DNA from: Hellea sp.
Lineage (GTDB): Bacteria; Pseudomonadota; Alphaproteobacteria; Caulobacterales; Maricaulaceae
Assembly: GCA_020631215.1 (NCBI GenBank)
Contig: JAHDHS010000001.1
Coordinates: 62,001 to 126,000 of the forward strand
Direction: 5' to 3'
DNA: 64,000 nucleotides
Every line of letters starts with the position of its first letter. Position 1 is the stretch's first letter. Shown here in pieces: positions 17,814 to 27,416 of this stretch. The translations under genes and the position numbers were made by a program. A model generated the notes under the pieces. That model did not search any database. It was given only the letters and a program-made list of their open reading frames with translations, and had not been told where the DNA came from.

Positions 17814-19268
17814 ATGGACAACACACCTGAATTCACGGTCTCAGAGCTCGCCATGTCGCTGAAGCGCACGGTCGAGCAGACCTATGGCCATGTCCGCGTG
17901 AGGGGCGAGCTGGGCCGCGTCACTGTGGCTAAATCCGGTCATTGCTATCTGGATGTCAAAGATGACAAGGCGGTGATCAATTCCATCATTTGGAAAGGCG
18001 TGATGGGCAGCCTGTCCATGCGCCCGGAAGAGGGCATGGAGGTCATCTGCGAAGGCAAATTATCCACCTATCCGGGCCGGTCAAACTATCAATTGATCAT
18101 CAGCAAAATGGAACTGGCGGGCGAGGGCGCGCTGATGGCGCTGTTTGAGAAGCGTAAGAAAAAACTCGCCGCTGAGGGCTTGTTTGATCAAGACCGCAAA
18201 CGCGATTTGCCTTTCATGCCAAAAACGATTGGCGTTGTGACCTCCCCCACCGGATCCGTCATTCGCGATATTCTCCACCGCATCGTAGACCGCTTTCCGG
18301 TCCATGTGCTGGTCTGGCCGGTTCTGGTCCAGGGCGATAAAGCCGCCGAGCAAATCACCACGGCGATTACAGGCTTCAATCATGGGGAGGGCTTCCCCAG
18401 GCCGGATTTATTGATCTTGGCGCGGGGCGGCGGGTCGCTCGAAGACCTTTGGTGCTTTAACGAAGAAAATGTCGCCCGCGCGGCGGCGGCTTCCGACATC
18501 CCGCTCATCTCGGCTGTGGGCCACGAAACCGACTGGACGCTTATTGATTATGTCGCCGATTACCGCGCCCCAACGCCGACCGGGGCCGCCGAAGTGGCTG
18601 TGCCCGTCATGGCCGATTGGGTTGAGACTTTATCGGATTACGGGCTGCGCCTGGCGCGGGCTTTGCGCCGCAATGTAACTGAACGCAAAAATGCGCTGGC
18701 GGCGGCCCGCCTGCCAAGGCTCGATGCGGTGCTGGCCCCTGTGCAACAGCGGCTTGATCTGGCTTGCGCAAAACTGCCCGGTGCGGCGCGGCTTTTTGAA
18801 AGACCTGCTCAGAAACTTGCCGCTTTACGCGTCCCCAATCCCAAGCATGTCATCGACTCCAAAGCCGCGCAATTATCCTCCCTACGCCTGCGCCCTGAAT
18901 CCATCACGCAAAACATCACCCGGCAGAGCCGTGTCCTGACGCAGGAAATGCGCACAGCCAATAATGTCATCAAACGGAAATTGGACAGCCAGTCACAGCG
19001 CCTGTCACGCGCGGGCAAATTACTGGAGGCTTACAGCTATCAAGGCGTGCTCGATCGCGGCTATGCACTGGTGCAAACAGAGGGCGGCGAAGTGGTACGC
19101 TCCAAAGATAAACTCACTGCCGGAGATGCGGTAACTCTGACCTTCGCTGATGGCCAAAGCAAAGCCACAATCGAGGGCCAATCTGCAAAATCCAAACCTG
19201 CGAAACCCAAACAAACCAAACGCATCGCCCGCAAACTCACCCCCGAACAACAAGGTGATTTGTTTTAA
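17814..19268 (+). CDS. xseA: exodeoxyribonuclease VII large subunit
   Basis: ExoVII degrades single-stranded DNA. The N-terminal OB-fold domain is visible at residues 5-100 (FTVSELAMSLKRTVEQTYGHVRVRGE, then GHCYLDVKDDKAVINSIIW). It is followed by the catalytic domain with GVVTSPTGSVIRDI, LILARGGGSLEDLWCFNEE, SAVGHETDWTLIDYVAD and RAPTPTGAAE. A long helical region and a basic tail complete 484 residues. The tail is Lys-rich and ends in a Glu-Gln-Gly-Asp-Leu-Phe stretch. The small subunit gene xseB is not in this window. Confidence 0.95.
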   Translation: MDNTPEFTVSELAMSLKRTVEQTYGHVRVRGELGRVTVAKSGHCYLDVKDDKAVINSIIWKGVMGSLSMRPEEGMEVICEGKLSTYPGRSNYQLIISKMELAGEGALMALFEKRKKKLAAEGLFDQDRKRDLPFMPKTIGVVTSPTGSVIRDILHRIVDRFPVHVLVWPVLVQGDKAAEQITTAITGFNHGEGFPRPDLLILARGGGSLEDLWCFNEENVARAAAASDIPLISAVGHETDWTLIDYVADYRAPTPTGAAEVAVPVMADWVETLSDYGLRLARALRRNVTERKNALAAARLPRLDAVLAPVQQRLDLACAKLPGAARLFERPAQKLAALRVPNPKHVIDSKAAQLSSLRLRPESITQNITRQSRVLTQEMRTANNVIKRKLDSQSQRLSRAGKLLEAYSYQGVLDRGYALVQTEGGEVVRSKDKLTAGDAVTLTFADGQSKATIEGQSAKSKPAKPKQTKRIARKLTPEQQGDLF

Positions 19269-19384
19269 ATCCTTTACAGGAATCGACCGCGCATAAAAGC
19301 CGCCGCAGTAGGACTTGGGCTCTATAGATCGGAAAGGGCTTTTAAGCTTGGTTGTTCGGGCCTATAGGAAAGGCGGGAGGGCTT

Positions 19385-20269
19385 ATGCTGTCAGATATTT
19401 TGGTGAATTTTTTTCATGCCGGGGCGGTGGTCTTTGGTTTGTTGATATTATTATGGGCGATCAGCGTCGCCATGAAAGATGCGAGCCTGATTGATATTTT
19501 CTGGGGCTTTGGGTTTTTGGTCGTCGGGGCGGTGTGTCTGTATCTGGCGGAAGTCAGAACGCCCTATCTGTGGCTATTGGGATTGCTCCCTGTCATCTGG
19601 GGGGCGCGATTAACCGCTTATCTGGCCAAGCGTAATCTCGGTCACGGCGAGGATAAACGCTATGTGAGTATGCAAAAGCGCGCCGCCAAAAAAGGCATGA
19701 GCGAAATGACCTGGCGGCTGCGTAGCCTGCTGACCATCTATTCCGGGCAGGGCGTTTTGATCATGATAGTCAGCGCGCCGGTTTGGGTGGCGATGGCAAC
19801 GGCGATCAAATTCTCGTATCAGAATGATTTTCCAAACATCGGAGATGCAGAAAATTTACCACTGACCGATATTGGTGTCTTTGCAATCCTTGGCGCTATC
19901 CTCTGGCTGATCGGGTTTCTGTTTGAGGCCATTGGGGATTGGCAACTCGCGGCGTTTATCAAAAAGAACAAAAATTATGACGGCCCCATCGATGAGAAAC
20001 CGGTTATGGATCAGGGCCTCTGGAAATATACGCGCCATCCCAATTATTTCGGCAATGCCTGTATGTGGTGGGGGATTTGGCTGGTGGCCTGTCAGGCGCC
20101 ATGGGGCTGGGTCACGATATTTGCGCCGATTATCATGACGCTTTTGCTGACCAAAGTGTCAGGCCGCGATTTACTGGAGCGCGATATGGGCCGCCGCAAA
20201 AATTATCAAGACTATATCGAGCGCACGAGCGGCTTTTTCCCCATGCCGCCGAAATCCAAAGAGAGCTAA
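19385..20269 (+). CDS. DUF1295 / steroid 5-alpha-reductase-like membrane protein
   Basis: This polytopic inner-membrane protein of 294 residues belongs to the DUF1295 family. The typical motifs are DASLIDIFWGFGF near the start, WGARLTAYLAKRN, then YTRHPNYFGN..MWWGIWL, and the C-terminal GRDLLERDMGRRKNYQDY. The HPNYFGN motif is shared with isoprenylcysteine methyltransferases and steroid reductases, so NADPH- or SAM-dependent lipid chemistry is possible but unproven. GGGAGGG at about 19375-19381 selects the ATG at 19385 over an upstream TTG at 19352. The stop directly abuts the convergent rpoN stop. Confidence 0.87.
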   Translation: MLSDILVNFFHAGAVVFGLLILLWAISVAMKDASLIDIFWGFGFLVVGAVCLYLAEVRTPYLWLLGLLPVIWGARLTAYLAKRNLGHGEDKRYVSMQKRAAKKGMSEMTWRLRSLLTIYSGQGVLIMIVSAPVWVAMATAIKFSYQNDFPNIGDAENLPLTDIGVFAILGAILWLIGFLFEAIGDWQLAAFIKKNKNYDGPIDEKPVMDQGLWKYTRHPNYFGNACMWWGIWLVACQAPWGWVTIFAPIIMTLLLTKVSGRDLLERDMGRRKNYQDYIERTSGFFPMPPKSKES

Positions 20270-21769
20270 TTAAACCCCGTGTTTGAAGATACGGCGTCTC
20301 TCGACCGAAGACGGGATGCCCATGGCCTCACGATATTTGGCGACTGTGCGTCGGGCGATATCTATGCCTTGCGCCTGTAGAAGTGTGACCAGCTTGTCAT
20401 CAGATTTGACGGTTTTCTCTGTCTCTTCGCCGATCAGGATTTTGATCTTGTTGCGCACAGATTCGGCGCTGTGACCCTCTCCGCCATCCAATGACGGGAT
20501 CGCGGCGGTGAAGAAATATTTCAGCTCAAACAGGCCGCGCGGCGTATGCATAAATTTATTGCTGGTCACGCGGCTGACCGTGCTTTCATGCATTTCAATC
20601 GCGTCGGCCACGTCTTTGAGTTTCAGCGGACGCATATGATCCACACCATAAGCAAAAAACCCGTCCTGTTGTTTGACGATTTCGCTGGCCACTTTCAGGA
20701 TTGTGCGCGCGCGTTGATCCAGCGACTTAACGAGCCAATTGGCATTGGCGTGACATTCGGAAATAAACTCGCGGGCTTGCGTGTTGTTATCCGAGGCGCT
20801 GGCGATTTCATTATAATAACGCTGATTGACCAAAACGCGCGGCAGCGTATCGGAGTTCAGCTCCACCGCCCAGCCGCCATGCGGCGTTTCGCGAATATAG
20901 ACATCCGGCTCCACGACCGCCGCCAGAGAGCCGCCAAAGGCCAAACCCGGCTTTGGCGCGAGGCCGCGCAGCCGCGTGATCATATCCTTAAGTTCATCCG
21001 ATTTGACGCGGCACAGCTTGGTGAGTTTTGATAAATCATGTTTGGCCAGCAGGGTCAGATTGCTGAGCAGGACTTGCATCGGCTCGGCATAGTCTCCGGA
21101 TTCTTTGAGCTGAAGCGCCAGACATTCGGCCAGATCCCGGGCAAACACCCCGGTCGGCTCCAGGGTTTGAACCTGCAGCAAAACGGATTTTACCCGCGCA
21201 TCCGTTACGCCCAAATTCAGCGCCAGATCGGTTAGATCCGCGCGCAGATATCCGGCCTCATCCAATTGCCCCAGCAAATAATCCGCGATTAGGCGGTCTT
21301 TGTCATTCAGGCGCAGCATTGGCATTTGCGCCGTCAGATGCTCGGTCAGTGTGATTTCCGCCGCCGTGTTGGCCGCCGGGTCATAATCGCTGCTGCCGTT
21401 AAAACTGCCGCCGCTATTATTGCGCGACCAGTCAACTGTGCCGCCGACATCTGCCGCGCCCGTATCGGCGACAGAGGCGTCCGGGGCGGCCGTATATTCC
21501 GGCACATCCAGATCAGCATTGGCCTCTCCCACAGACACAGTATCCGCGGCTGTCTCAAGCGAGCTTTCATGTCTGGAGCCGGCCTCTTCGCCGCGGCGGT
21601 TTTCATCCCCTGTGCCGCGCTCCAGCAAGGGGTTGCTCTCCAGCTGCTCTTCGACAAAGGCGGCGAGTTCAATATTAGAGAGTTGCAACAGCTTGATCGC
21701 CTGCTGCAATTGCGGCGTCATGGCGAGCTGTTGGCTCTGCCGCTGCTGTAATTTAGGCGCTAAAGCCAT
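20270..21769 (-). CDS. rpoN: RNA polymerase sigma-54 factor
   Basis: Sigma-54 directs transcription from -24/-12 promoters under activator control. Region I is clear (LQQRQSQQLAMTPQLQQAIK and LLQLSNIELAAFVEEQLESN). An acidic, poorly conserved linker follows at about 55-130. The core-binding and DNA-binding regions come next, and the RpoN box is complete (IARRTVAKYREAMGIPSS and VERRR). The ATG at 21769 starts at MALAPKL; the frame to 21802 adds 11 residues. In many proteobacteria rpoN sits with lptB, hpf and ptsN; here it faces trpF divergently and abuts a DUF1295 gene. Confidence 0.96.
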   Translation of the reverse strand: MALAPKLQQRQSQQLAMTPQLQQAIKLLQLSNIELAAFVEEQLESNPLLERGTGDENRRGEEAGSRHESSLETAADTVSVGEANADLDVPEYTAAPDASVADTGAADVGGTVDWSRNNSGGSFNGSSDYDPAANTAAEITLTEHLTAQMPMLRLNDKDRLIADYLLGQLDEAGYLRADLTDLALNLGVTDARVKSVLLQVQTLEPTGVFARDLAECLALQLKESGDYAEPMQVLLSNLTLLAKHDLSKLTKLCRVKSDELKDMITRLRGLAPKPGLAFGGSLAAVVEPDVYIRETPHGGWAVELNSDTLPRVLVNQRYYNEIASASDNNTQAREFISECHANANWLVKSLDQRARTILKVASEIVKQQDGFFAYGVDHMRPLKLKDVADAIEMHESTVSRVTSNKFMHTPRGLFELKYFFTAAIPSLDGGEGHSAESVRNKIKILIGEETEKTVKSDDKLVTLLQAQGIDIARRTVAKYREAMGIPSSVERRRIFKHGV

Positions 21770-21926
21770 GTTCAAACCCTCACCTTGCCAATATTCGGCC
21801 AATTTGTCCGCTCTGTGTCGGATTGACCAATTCCATAGACAGAAAGGCTTAATGTTGGGTTTGGAGTCAGGGTTAACAGGGATTTAGCATGGCATATTTT
21901 CGCGCTTATGCTAGGCAACTGAGCCT

Positions 21927-22568
21927 ATGACACGCGGCGTGAAAATATGCGGTTTGACCCGCCCCGAAGATGTTGAAGCCGCTATTTTACATGGCGCGGA
22001 TATGCTTGGCTTTATTGTGGAGTGCCCGTCCAAGAGACGCTTATCCGTCGATCTGGCGACGAAGCTGTCCTTGCCCGCCCAAAACATTATCCCCCGCGTG
22101 GCCGTGACGGTAAATGCGGATGATGTTCTATTGGCGCGGATCATTCATCAAATGCAGCCGGATTACATACAGCTGCATGGGGATGAGAGCCCGGATCGGG
22201 TCAATGAGATCAAGCGAAAACTTAAAGCCAAAATCATCAAAGTGGCCGCAATTTCTGACGCCGCCGATATGGCCAGCGCGCAAAGCTTTTATGAGGCCGC
22301 GGACCTTATGCTCTTTGATGCCAAACCGCCCAAGGGCAGTGACGTGCGCGGGGGGCATGGCATTCGCATAGATTGGTCTTTATTTCAGGGAGCCCGGCTT
22401 CCCGAAACTTATCTACTGGCGGGCGGACTAAACCCCGATAATGTGACAGAGGCGATCGCCGCGACTCATGCGCCCATACTCGACGTTAGCTCTGGCGTCG
22501 AGGCCGCACCGGGCGTAAAGGATCACGCGAAAATACAGGCATTTATTGAGGCTGCAAAACATGGGTAA
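21927..22568 (+). CDS. trpF: phosphoribosylanthranilate isomerase
   Basis: TrpF isomerises N-(5'-phosphoribosyl)anthranilate in tryptophan synthesis. The 213-residue barrel starts [15 protein letters not shown], with the catalytic Cys8, and ends with the phosphate-binding [12 protein letters not shown] and the [16 protein letters not shown] segment that carries the catalytic Asp. Its stop lies inside the first codons of trpB (an eight-base overlap), so translation is coupled. No leader peptide or attenuator hairpin is visible in the 157-base gap shared with rpoN. Confidence 0.95.
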   Translation: MTRGVKICGLTRPEDVEAAILHGADMLGFIVECPSKRRLSVDLATKLSLPAQNIIPRVAVTVNADDVLLARIIHQMQPDYIQLHGDESPDRVNEIKRKLKAKIIKVAAISDAADMASAQSFYEAADLMLFDAKPPKGSDVRGGHGIRIDWSLFQGARLPETYLLAGGLNPDNVTEAIAATHAPILDVSSGVEAAPGVKDHAKIQAFIEAAKHG

Positions 22569-23802
22569 GCCCGAAAATATAAAATATCCGGATGAAAATG
22601 GCCGCTTTGGTGAATTTGGCGGGCGCTTTGTGGCTGAGACGCTCATGCCGCCGATATTAGAGCTTGAACAAGCCTATGAAGAGGCCAAGGCCGACCCGGC
22701 GTTTCAGGCCGAAATGGATTACTTCCTCGAGCATTATGTCGGCCGCCCCAGCCCGCTATATTTCGCCGAACGCCTGACCGAACATGCAGCCAAAGAAAAT
22801 GGTGGAGCCGGTAAAATTTACTTTAAACGCGAAGAGCTCAACCACACCGGCGCGCATAAAATCAATAATTGCGTGGGGCAGCTGCTGCTCGCCAAACGCA
22901 TGGGCAAAACCCGCATCATCGCCGAGACCGGGGCCGGGCAACATGGCGTGGCCACAGCCACAGTGGCCGCGCGGCTCGGCATGGAATGTATCGTCTATAT
23001 GGGCGCGGTAGATATTGTTCGGCAGAAACCCAATGTGTTTCGCATGCGTCTGCTGGGCGCGGAAGTGCGCGCCGTGCATAGCGGCACCGCCACACTGAAA
23101 GACGCCATGAACGAAGCCTTACGCGATTGGGTCACCAATGTCGGCGATACATTTTACTGCATCGGCACAGTGGCCGGGCCGCATCCTTACCCCGAAATGG
23201 TCCGCGATTTTCAAACCATTATCGGCCATGAAACCAAGGCTCAGATATTAAAGGCTGAAGGCCGCCTGCCGGATGCAATCGTTGCCTGTATCGGCGGCGG
23301 GTCAAACGCCATGGGCATTTTCCACCCATTTATTGACGATAAAGACGTCCGCCTAATCGGCGTCGAGGCGGCGGGTCATGGCATAGAGACCGGAGAACAT
23401 GCCGCCAGCCTGACAGGCGGCGCGCCGGGCATCCTGCATGGCAACCGTACCTTCCTGCTGCAGGACGAACATGGCCAAATCAATGACGCTCATTCCATTT
23501 CGGCGGGGCTGGATTATCCCGGCATCGGGCCTGAACATGCCCATTTATTTGACATTGGCCGCGCCGAATATGTCAGCGCCACGGATGACGAAGCGCTCGA
23601 AGCGTTTCAACTTTGCGCCAAGCTGGAGGGCATATTGCCGGCGCTGGAATCCTCTCATGCACTGCCCGCCACGATCCGGCTCGCGCAGGAGCTTGGCCAG
23701 GACGGCCTTGTCGTGATCAATATCTCCGGCCGAGGCGACAAAGACATCTTCACCATCGCCGACGCGCTGGGCGAAGACATCGCCGCAGGAACAGAAGGAT
23801 AG
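22561..23802 (+). CDS. trpB: tryptophan synthase beta subunit
   Basis: TrpB condenses indole with serine using pyridoxal phosphate, in complex with TrpA. The 413-residue protein has [17 protein letters not shown], the PLP lysine in [10 protein letters not shown] (Lys100) and the phosphate-binding [12 protein letters not shown] loop. The later GVEAAGHG segment and a C-terminal HALP motif are also present. The ATG at 22561 overlaps the end of trpF; an upstream in-frame alternative at 22546 adds five residues and looks less likely. trpA follows after 13 bases. Confidence 0.96.
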   Translation: MGKPENIKYPDENGRFGEFGGRFVAETLMPPILELEQAYEEAKADPAFQAEMDYFLEHYVGRPSPLYFAERLTEHAAKENGGAGKIYFKREELNHTGAHKINNCVGQLLLAKRMGKTRIIAETGAGQHGVATATVAARLGMECIVYMGAVDIVRQKPNVFRMRLLGAEVRAVHSGTATLKDAMNEALRDWVTNVGDTFYCIGTVAGPHPYPEMVRDFQTIIGHETKAQILKAEGRLPDAIVACIGGGSNAMGIFHPFIDDKDVRLIGVEAAGHGIETGEHAASLTGGAPGILHGNRTFLLQDEHGQINDAHSISAGLDYPGIGPEHAHLFDIGRAEYVSATDDEALEAFQLCAKLEGILPALESSHALPATIRLAQELGQDGLVVINISGRGDKDIFTIADALGEDIAAGTEG

Positions 23803-23815
23803 GGACGGAAGGATA

Positions 23816-24595
23816 ATGACCCAACGCCTTGATCAGACCTTTGCAGACAATGACACCGTCTTTATCGCCTATATGATGGGCGGGGATCCGGATCGCGCTG
23901 TCAGCCAGAGTTTCATGAATGCTCTGCCGGGCGCGGGTGTGGATATAATTGAACTGGGCATTCCCTTCACGGACCCCATGGCGGATGGCCCCGTCATTGA
24001 AGAGGCTGGTATTCGCGCGCGGAAATCCGGGACAACCCTGACCACGATTTTGGACATGGCCACCGAATTTCGCCGGACGAATATGCACACGCCGATCATC
24101 GTGATGGGCTATGCCAATCCGCTGCATAATATGGGCTATACAGAATTTGCACAGGCCGCCCATGAGGCGGGCATTGACGGGGCGATTATCGTTGATCTGC
24201 CGCCCGAAGAAGACCACGAATTACGCGCCGCCTTCGAGGCCTATGATCTGGCGCTGATCCGCTTGGCGACGCCCACCACGGATGCGAAACGATTGCCGAA
24301 AGTCGTGTCGGGCACAAAAGGCTTTGTCTATTATGTCTCCATGACGGGCGTGACCGGCGCCAAGCTCAGCCAGAATAATGCCATTAAGGATCAGGTCGCC
24401 CGCGTCAAAGACGCCTCCGGCCTGCCCGTCGCGGTGGGATTTGGCGTCAAAACACCGGAGCGCGCGCGAGAGATTGCCAAAGATGCGGACGGCGTAGTCG
24501 TCGGCACAGCCATCGTCAAAGAACTTCACAAAAACGGCCCCGACGCAGCCCTCACCTTCGTCCGTTCTCTAGCCGACGCCGCCCATGGGGCCTGA
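23816..24595 (+). CDS. trpA: tryptophan synthase alpha subunit
   Basis: TrpA cleaves indole-3-glycerol phosphate to indole, which is channelled to TrpB. The catalytic residues fall in IIELGIPFTDPMADGP (Glu46 and Asp57 by comparison with the enteric enzyme). The phosphate loop segments YYVSMTGVTGAK and AVGFGVKTPERA are intact. Length (259 residues) is normal. It is last in the trpF-trpB-trpA unit. No convincing terminator follows; the next 156 bases hold no gene I can support. Confidence 0.96.
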   Translation: MTQRLDQTFADNDTVFIAYMMGGDPDRAVSQSFMNALPGAGVDIIELGIPFTDPMADGPVIEEAGIRARKSGTTLTTILDMATEFRRTNMHTPIIVMGYANPLHNMGYTEFAQAAHEAGIDGAIIVDLPPEEDHELRAAFEAYDLALIRLATPTTDAKRLPKVVSGTKGFVYYVSMTGVTGAKLSQNNAIKDQVARVKDASGLPVAVGFGVKTPERAREIAKDADGVVVGTAIVKELHKNGPDAALTFVRSLADAAHGA

Positions 24596-24751
24596 GGGCA
24601 ACCGTTAGATTAGGAGTCTCACTCTAAGGCCGGAGATGACAGAGGCGGGGAAGCTAATTTAATCCACCCATTTGCACCACCCAACCATCTGAAATCACGT
24701 CTTTGTGCATTTTATAATCCACACCCTTAAATTCTATGGAAGGGTTATGGG

Positions 24752-25438
24752 GTGACAAATGAGCTACATAACACGCCCGATCAGGCCTCAGAGGATGATC
24801 ATTCGTCCCTGACGGAATATGTGTCGCATCTTCTGTCTGTCATCACGGGGGCTTATTTGCGGTTGATGAACGGGGCGGCGGGGGATGCGAAGGCGGCTTT
24901 GCGCTATGCCATGCAAATGCAGCGCATGATCCGCCGCACGGTGCGGATCAATTACCGCTTCGCGCAATATGAACGGCGGGAGGCTTTGAGACATAACCCC
25001 GACTTACGCAGGCAAGTCAGATATGATCTGGGCGGGAAAATGGCTATGGTGAAATGGGAACGCCGCAGACGCGAGGCCAAAGTCGCGCTGTCTGCCCGCA
25101 ATGTGAAACCCGCTTACAGCCATATCCCCATGCCGGATTTTGCCAAACCCACGAAATCTTATCCCCGCAAGACACCCTGCAAATGGAAACCCAAGACAGA
25201 CCGCTCCGGCCATTACAGACTGGCCGCCATCAAGACGGGGCCAATGGAAAACCCGCCCAAGCGCAAACCCAAGGCGCCAACGAATCCCACTGAACCCAAA
25301 GTCACCCGCCGCTATGAAATGCGCTTCTTACCGCTGGAAGTTATGCCGGATGAAATCAGTCCCCGACCTGCTATGAGTAGTGGGTACGTTACGCCGCCGA
25401 ATACCGGCTATCCCCTACGGGCCATTCCCCGCCAATAG
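24752..25438 (+). CDS. hypothetical basic protein
   Basis: I do not recognise a family. The GTG start at 24752 lies behind an AAGGGTTATGGG stretch. The N-terminal 25 residues are acidic and polar. Residues 25-120 are helical and rich in Arg, Met and Ala (MQMQRMIRRTVRINYRFAQYE). The second half is Lys/Pro/Arg-rich and probably disordered, and the C-terminus is rich in Pro and Tyr. There is no signal peptide or membrane helix. The high positive charge would suit nucleic acid binding, but this is inference. Codon use matches the neighbours. Confidence 0.55.
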   Translation: MTNELHNTPDQASEDDHSSLTEYVSHLLSVITGAYLRLMNGAAGDAKAALRYAMQMQRMIRRTVRINYRFAQYERREALRHNPDLRRQVRYDLGGKMAMVKWERRRREAKVALSARNVKPAYSHIPMPDFAKPTKSYPRKTPCKWKPKTDRSGHYRLAAIKTGPMENPPKRKPKAPTNPTEPKVTRRYEMRFLPLEVMPDEISPRPAMSSGYVTPPNTGYPLRAIPRQ

Positions 25439-25464
25439 ACCGGCCTCCCATAAATTAAACAATA

Positions 25465-25626
25465 TCTCTTCCCCCGTTTACGGGGGAAGTACCCGCCGCA
25501 TGGCGGGGGATGGGGGGAGCCCCAGGTAATGAAGCTTGCGATAAAGAAAGATTACGCTGACTCAGAATTGCTACGCTCCCCCCTCCGCCCCTTCGGGGCA
25601 CCTCCCCCGTAAACGGGGGAGGAGAG
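25465..25626. repeat. MITE-like element: inverted repeats of about 50 bases
   Basis: The left arm (25465-25520) and the reverse complement of the right arm (25575-25626) match almost throughout, including the core CCCCCGTTTACGGGGG and a following GGGGGGAGC. Each arm is itself a hairpin. The 54-base centre has no open frame. The layout is that of a short non-autonomous, palindromic element of the kind scattered in alphaproteobacterial intergenic regions. A further small palindrome (CCCCC at 25641-25645 with GGGGG at 25660-25664) lies beside it. Together they fill most of the gap between the hypothetical gene and the DUF2891 gene. Confidence 0.75.
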
Positions 25627-25716
25627 TTGCACGCGGCCAACCCCCATCCCCGCGGGACCGGGGGTGGTCGATAAAACGGACTTACGCTGTCCTGCCCTTT
25701 GCGTTAGGAAGATTAC

Positions 25717-26874
25717 ATGAGATATTTATTTGTATTGAGTTCCGTTGTTTTGTTCGCCGCTTGCGGCGGGAAAGTTTCGCCGGATGAGGTTCGGCCCGCA
25801 GATGTGATGCCGGTGGAGCTTACCTATCCCGGGGAAATTTCGCCGGAACTGGCGGACCGGTTTTCGGCTTTGGCGTTGACATGCGTGCATCAGGAATTTC
25901 CCAATAAGATTTCCCGCACAACCGATACCGCCGAAGAAATCGGGCGGCCTAAAGAGCTGTTTCCTGTTTTTTACGGCTGCTTTGATTGGCACAGCGCGGT
26001 GCATGGTCATTGGCTGCTCGTGCGGTTGCTGCGTGTCGGGCCGGAGGATGCGGCATGGCGGGATGAAGCCGTGGCCAAGCTGAACCAATCTTTCACCGAG
26101 CAGAATATCGCCGGAGAGATCACGAATTTCAGCCGCCCCGCGCGCGGATCATGGGAGCGGCCCTATGGGCTAGCCTGGTTCTTACAACTGACGGCGGAGC
26201 TGCGGGAATGGGCCGAGGAAGAGAATGATCCGCAGGCCAAAATCTGGTTGGATCGATCAGAGCCATTAGAGCGCGATATCGCAGATAGCCTGAAAGACTG
26301 GCTGCCCAAGCTGGCTTATCCCATCCGTTTGGGGACGCATAATCAAAGCGCCTTTGCCTTTGGGTTGATGCTCGACTGGGCGCGGGTGAGCGGCGATGCA
26401 GAGATGGAGCGCCTGATCATTGACCGGGCGCTGAATTTTCACAAAGCCGATGTGAATTGTCCTCTGGCCTATGAACCCAGCGGAGAGGATTTTCTCTCGC
26501 CCTGTTTGATGGAGGCCGATTTGATGCGCCGCGTCTGGGTGAATGAAGATGAGTTTGCCGCTTGGCTGTCGCGATTTATGCCGGATATCCCCACGGACGG
26601 ATCCGGAGACTGGCTCGCGCCGGGGATTGTGACGGATGCGTCGGACGGCAAGCTTGTGCATTTGGACGGGGTAAACTCTTCCCGCGCGTGGAATCTTTAT
26701 AACATCGCCCGCGCTTTGCCGGACGGTGATCCGCGTAAGGCCTCTCTGGTCGCTGCGGCTGAAATCCATGCTGACACAGGCGTCGCGGCAGTGTCGGATG
26801 AGCATTATTCAGGCAGTCACTGGCTGGCTTCATTTGCGACTTATTTAATGACGGATCGAGGGTGGCGTGAGTAA
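25717..26874 (+). CDS. DUF2891 family putative lipoprotein
   Basis: The 385-residue protein matches the DUF2891 plan: an all-helical toroid-like domain with NK.....D...PKELFP.FYGC.DWHSAVHGHW near residue 75, then RPYGLAWFL, HNQSAFAFGL and a C-terminal HY.GSHWLASFA. The N-terminus is hydrophobic and reaches a Cys in LFAAC at residue 16; the site is close to a lipobox but has Phe at -3, so lipidation is probable rather than sure. The family has no established function; the conserved Trp, His and acidic residues suggest glycan binding or cleavage. It is flanked by the MITE-like element upstream. Confidence 0.83.
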   Translation: MRYLFVLSSVVLFAACGGKVSPDEVRPADVMPVELTYPGEISPELADRFSALALTCVHQEFPNKISRTTDTAEEIGRPKELFPVFYGCFDWHSAVHGHWLLVRLLRVGPEDAAWRDEAVAKLNQSFTEQNIAGEITNFSRPARGSWERPYGLAWFLQLTAELREWAEEENDPQAKIWLDRSEPLERDIADSLKDWLPKLAYPIRLGTHNQSAFAFGLMLDWARVSGDAEMERLIIDRALNFHKADVNCPLAYEPSGEDFLSPCLMEADLMRRVWVNEDEFAAWLSRFMPDIPTDGSGDWLAPGIVTDASDGKLVHLDGVNSSRAWNLYNIARALPDGDPRKASLVAAAEIHADTGVAAVSDEHYSGSHWLASFATYLMTDRGWRE

Positions 26875-26966
26875 GGACGGGCGAGCCTCTGATGCCTGGC
26901 CGTGTCAACCGATCCGCCAAAGAACATAGATGCGTTCAGGTCGTTCACGCACCGAAAGCGAAGGCG

Positions 26967-27416
26967 CTAGATTTCTTTCACCATGAAAACGTTTCTAGGA
27001 TTTTGCGCGTAGTCACCAAAGGGGCCGCAATATTCATATCCAAGTGCCTCATAAAGGCGGCAAGCGGCGGCATATTGCGGGGTGTTATGGGTCTCCAGAT
27101 AGAGCGCGGTCATGCCGCTGGATTTAGCGATCTGTTCGATATGCGCCATCAGGGCTCGGCTGACGCCTTTACGCAAATGATCATCATGGGTTCGGACGGA
27201 TTTGATCTCGCCGGAATGAGGGCCAAGAGTTTTAAGCGCGGCGCAGCCCATCAGATTATTATCGGCATCATGAGCGGTAAACATTTCAATATCCGGCTTT
27301 TGCAGATCGGACAGGCCAAGCGCATGTGTGCAGGCATCCTGATTGGAAAACTCAAGATGTTGCCGGATGAGTGCGAGAATATCCGGGGCCGTAAAATCAG
27401 CCGGCTTAATCTGCAT
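26967..27416 (-). CDS. GNAT-family N-acetyltransferase
   Basis: The 149-residue protein has GNAT strand and loop features: GCAALKTLGPHSGEIKSVRTHDDHLRKGVSRALMAHI (motif A, R-K-G-V variant of the acetyl-CoA loop) and ACRLYEALGYEYCGPFGDY (motif B). Such PhnO/ElaA-like proteins acetylate small molecules or protein N-termini; the substrate is unknown. The ATG at 27416 overlaps the end of the MATE gene by 11 bases. It is last in the six-gene minus-strand unit starting at the pdxY-like gene. Confidence 0.83.
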   Translation of the reverse strand: MQIKPADFTAPDILALIRQHLEFSNQDACTHALGLSDLQKPDIEMFTAHDADNNLMGCAALKTLGPHSGEIKSVRTHDDHLRKGVSRALMAHIEQIAKSSGMTALYLETHNTPQYAAACRLYEALGYEYCGPFGDYAQNPRNVFMVKEI

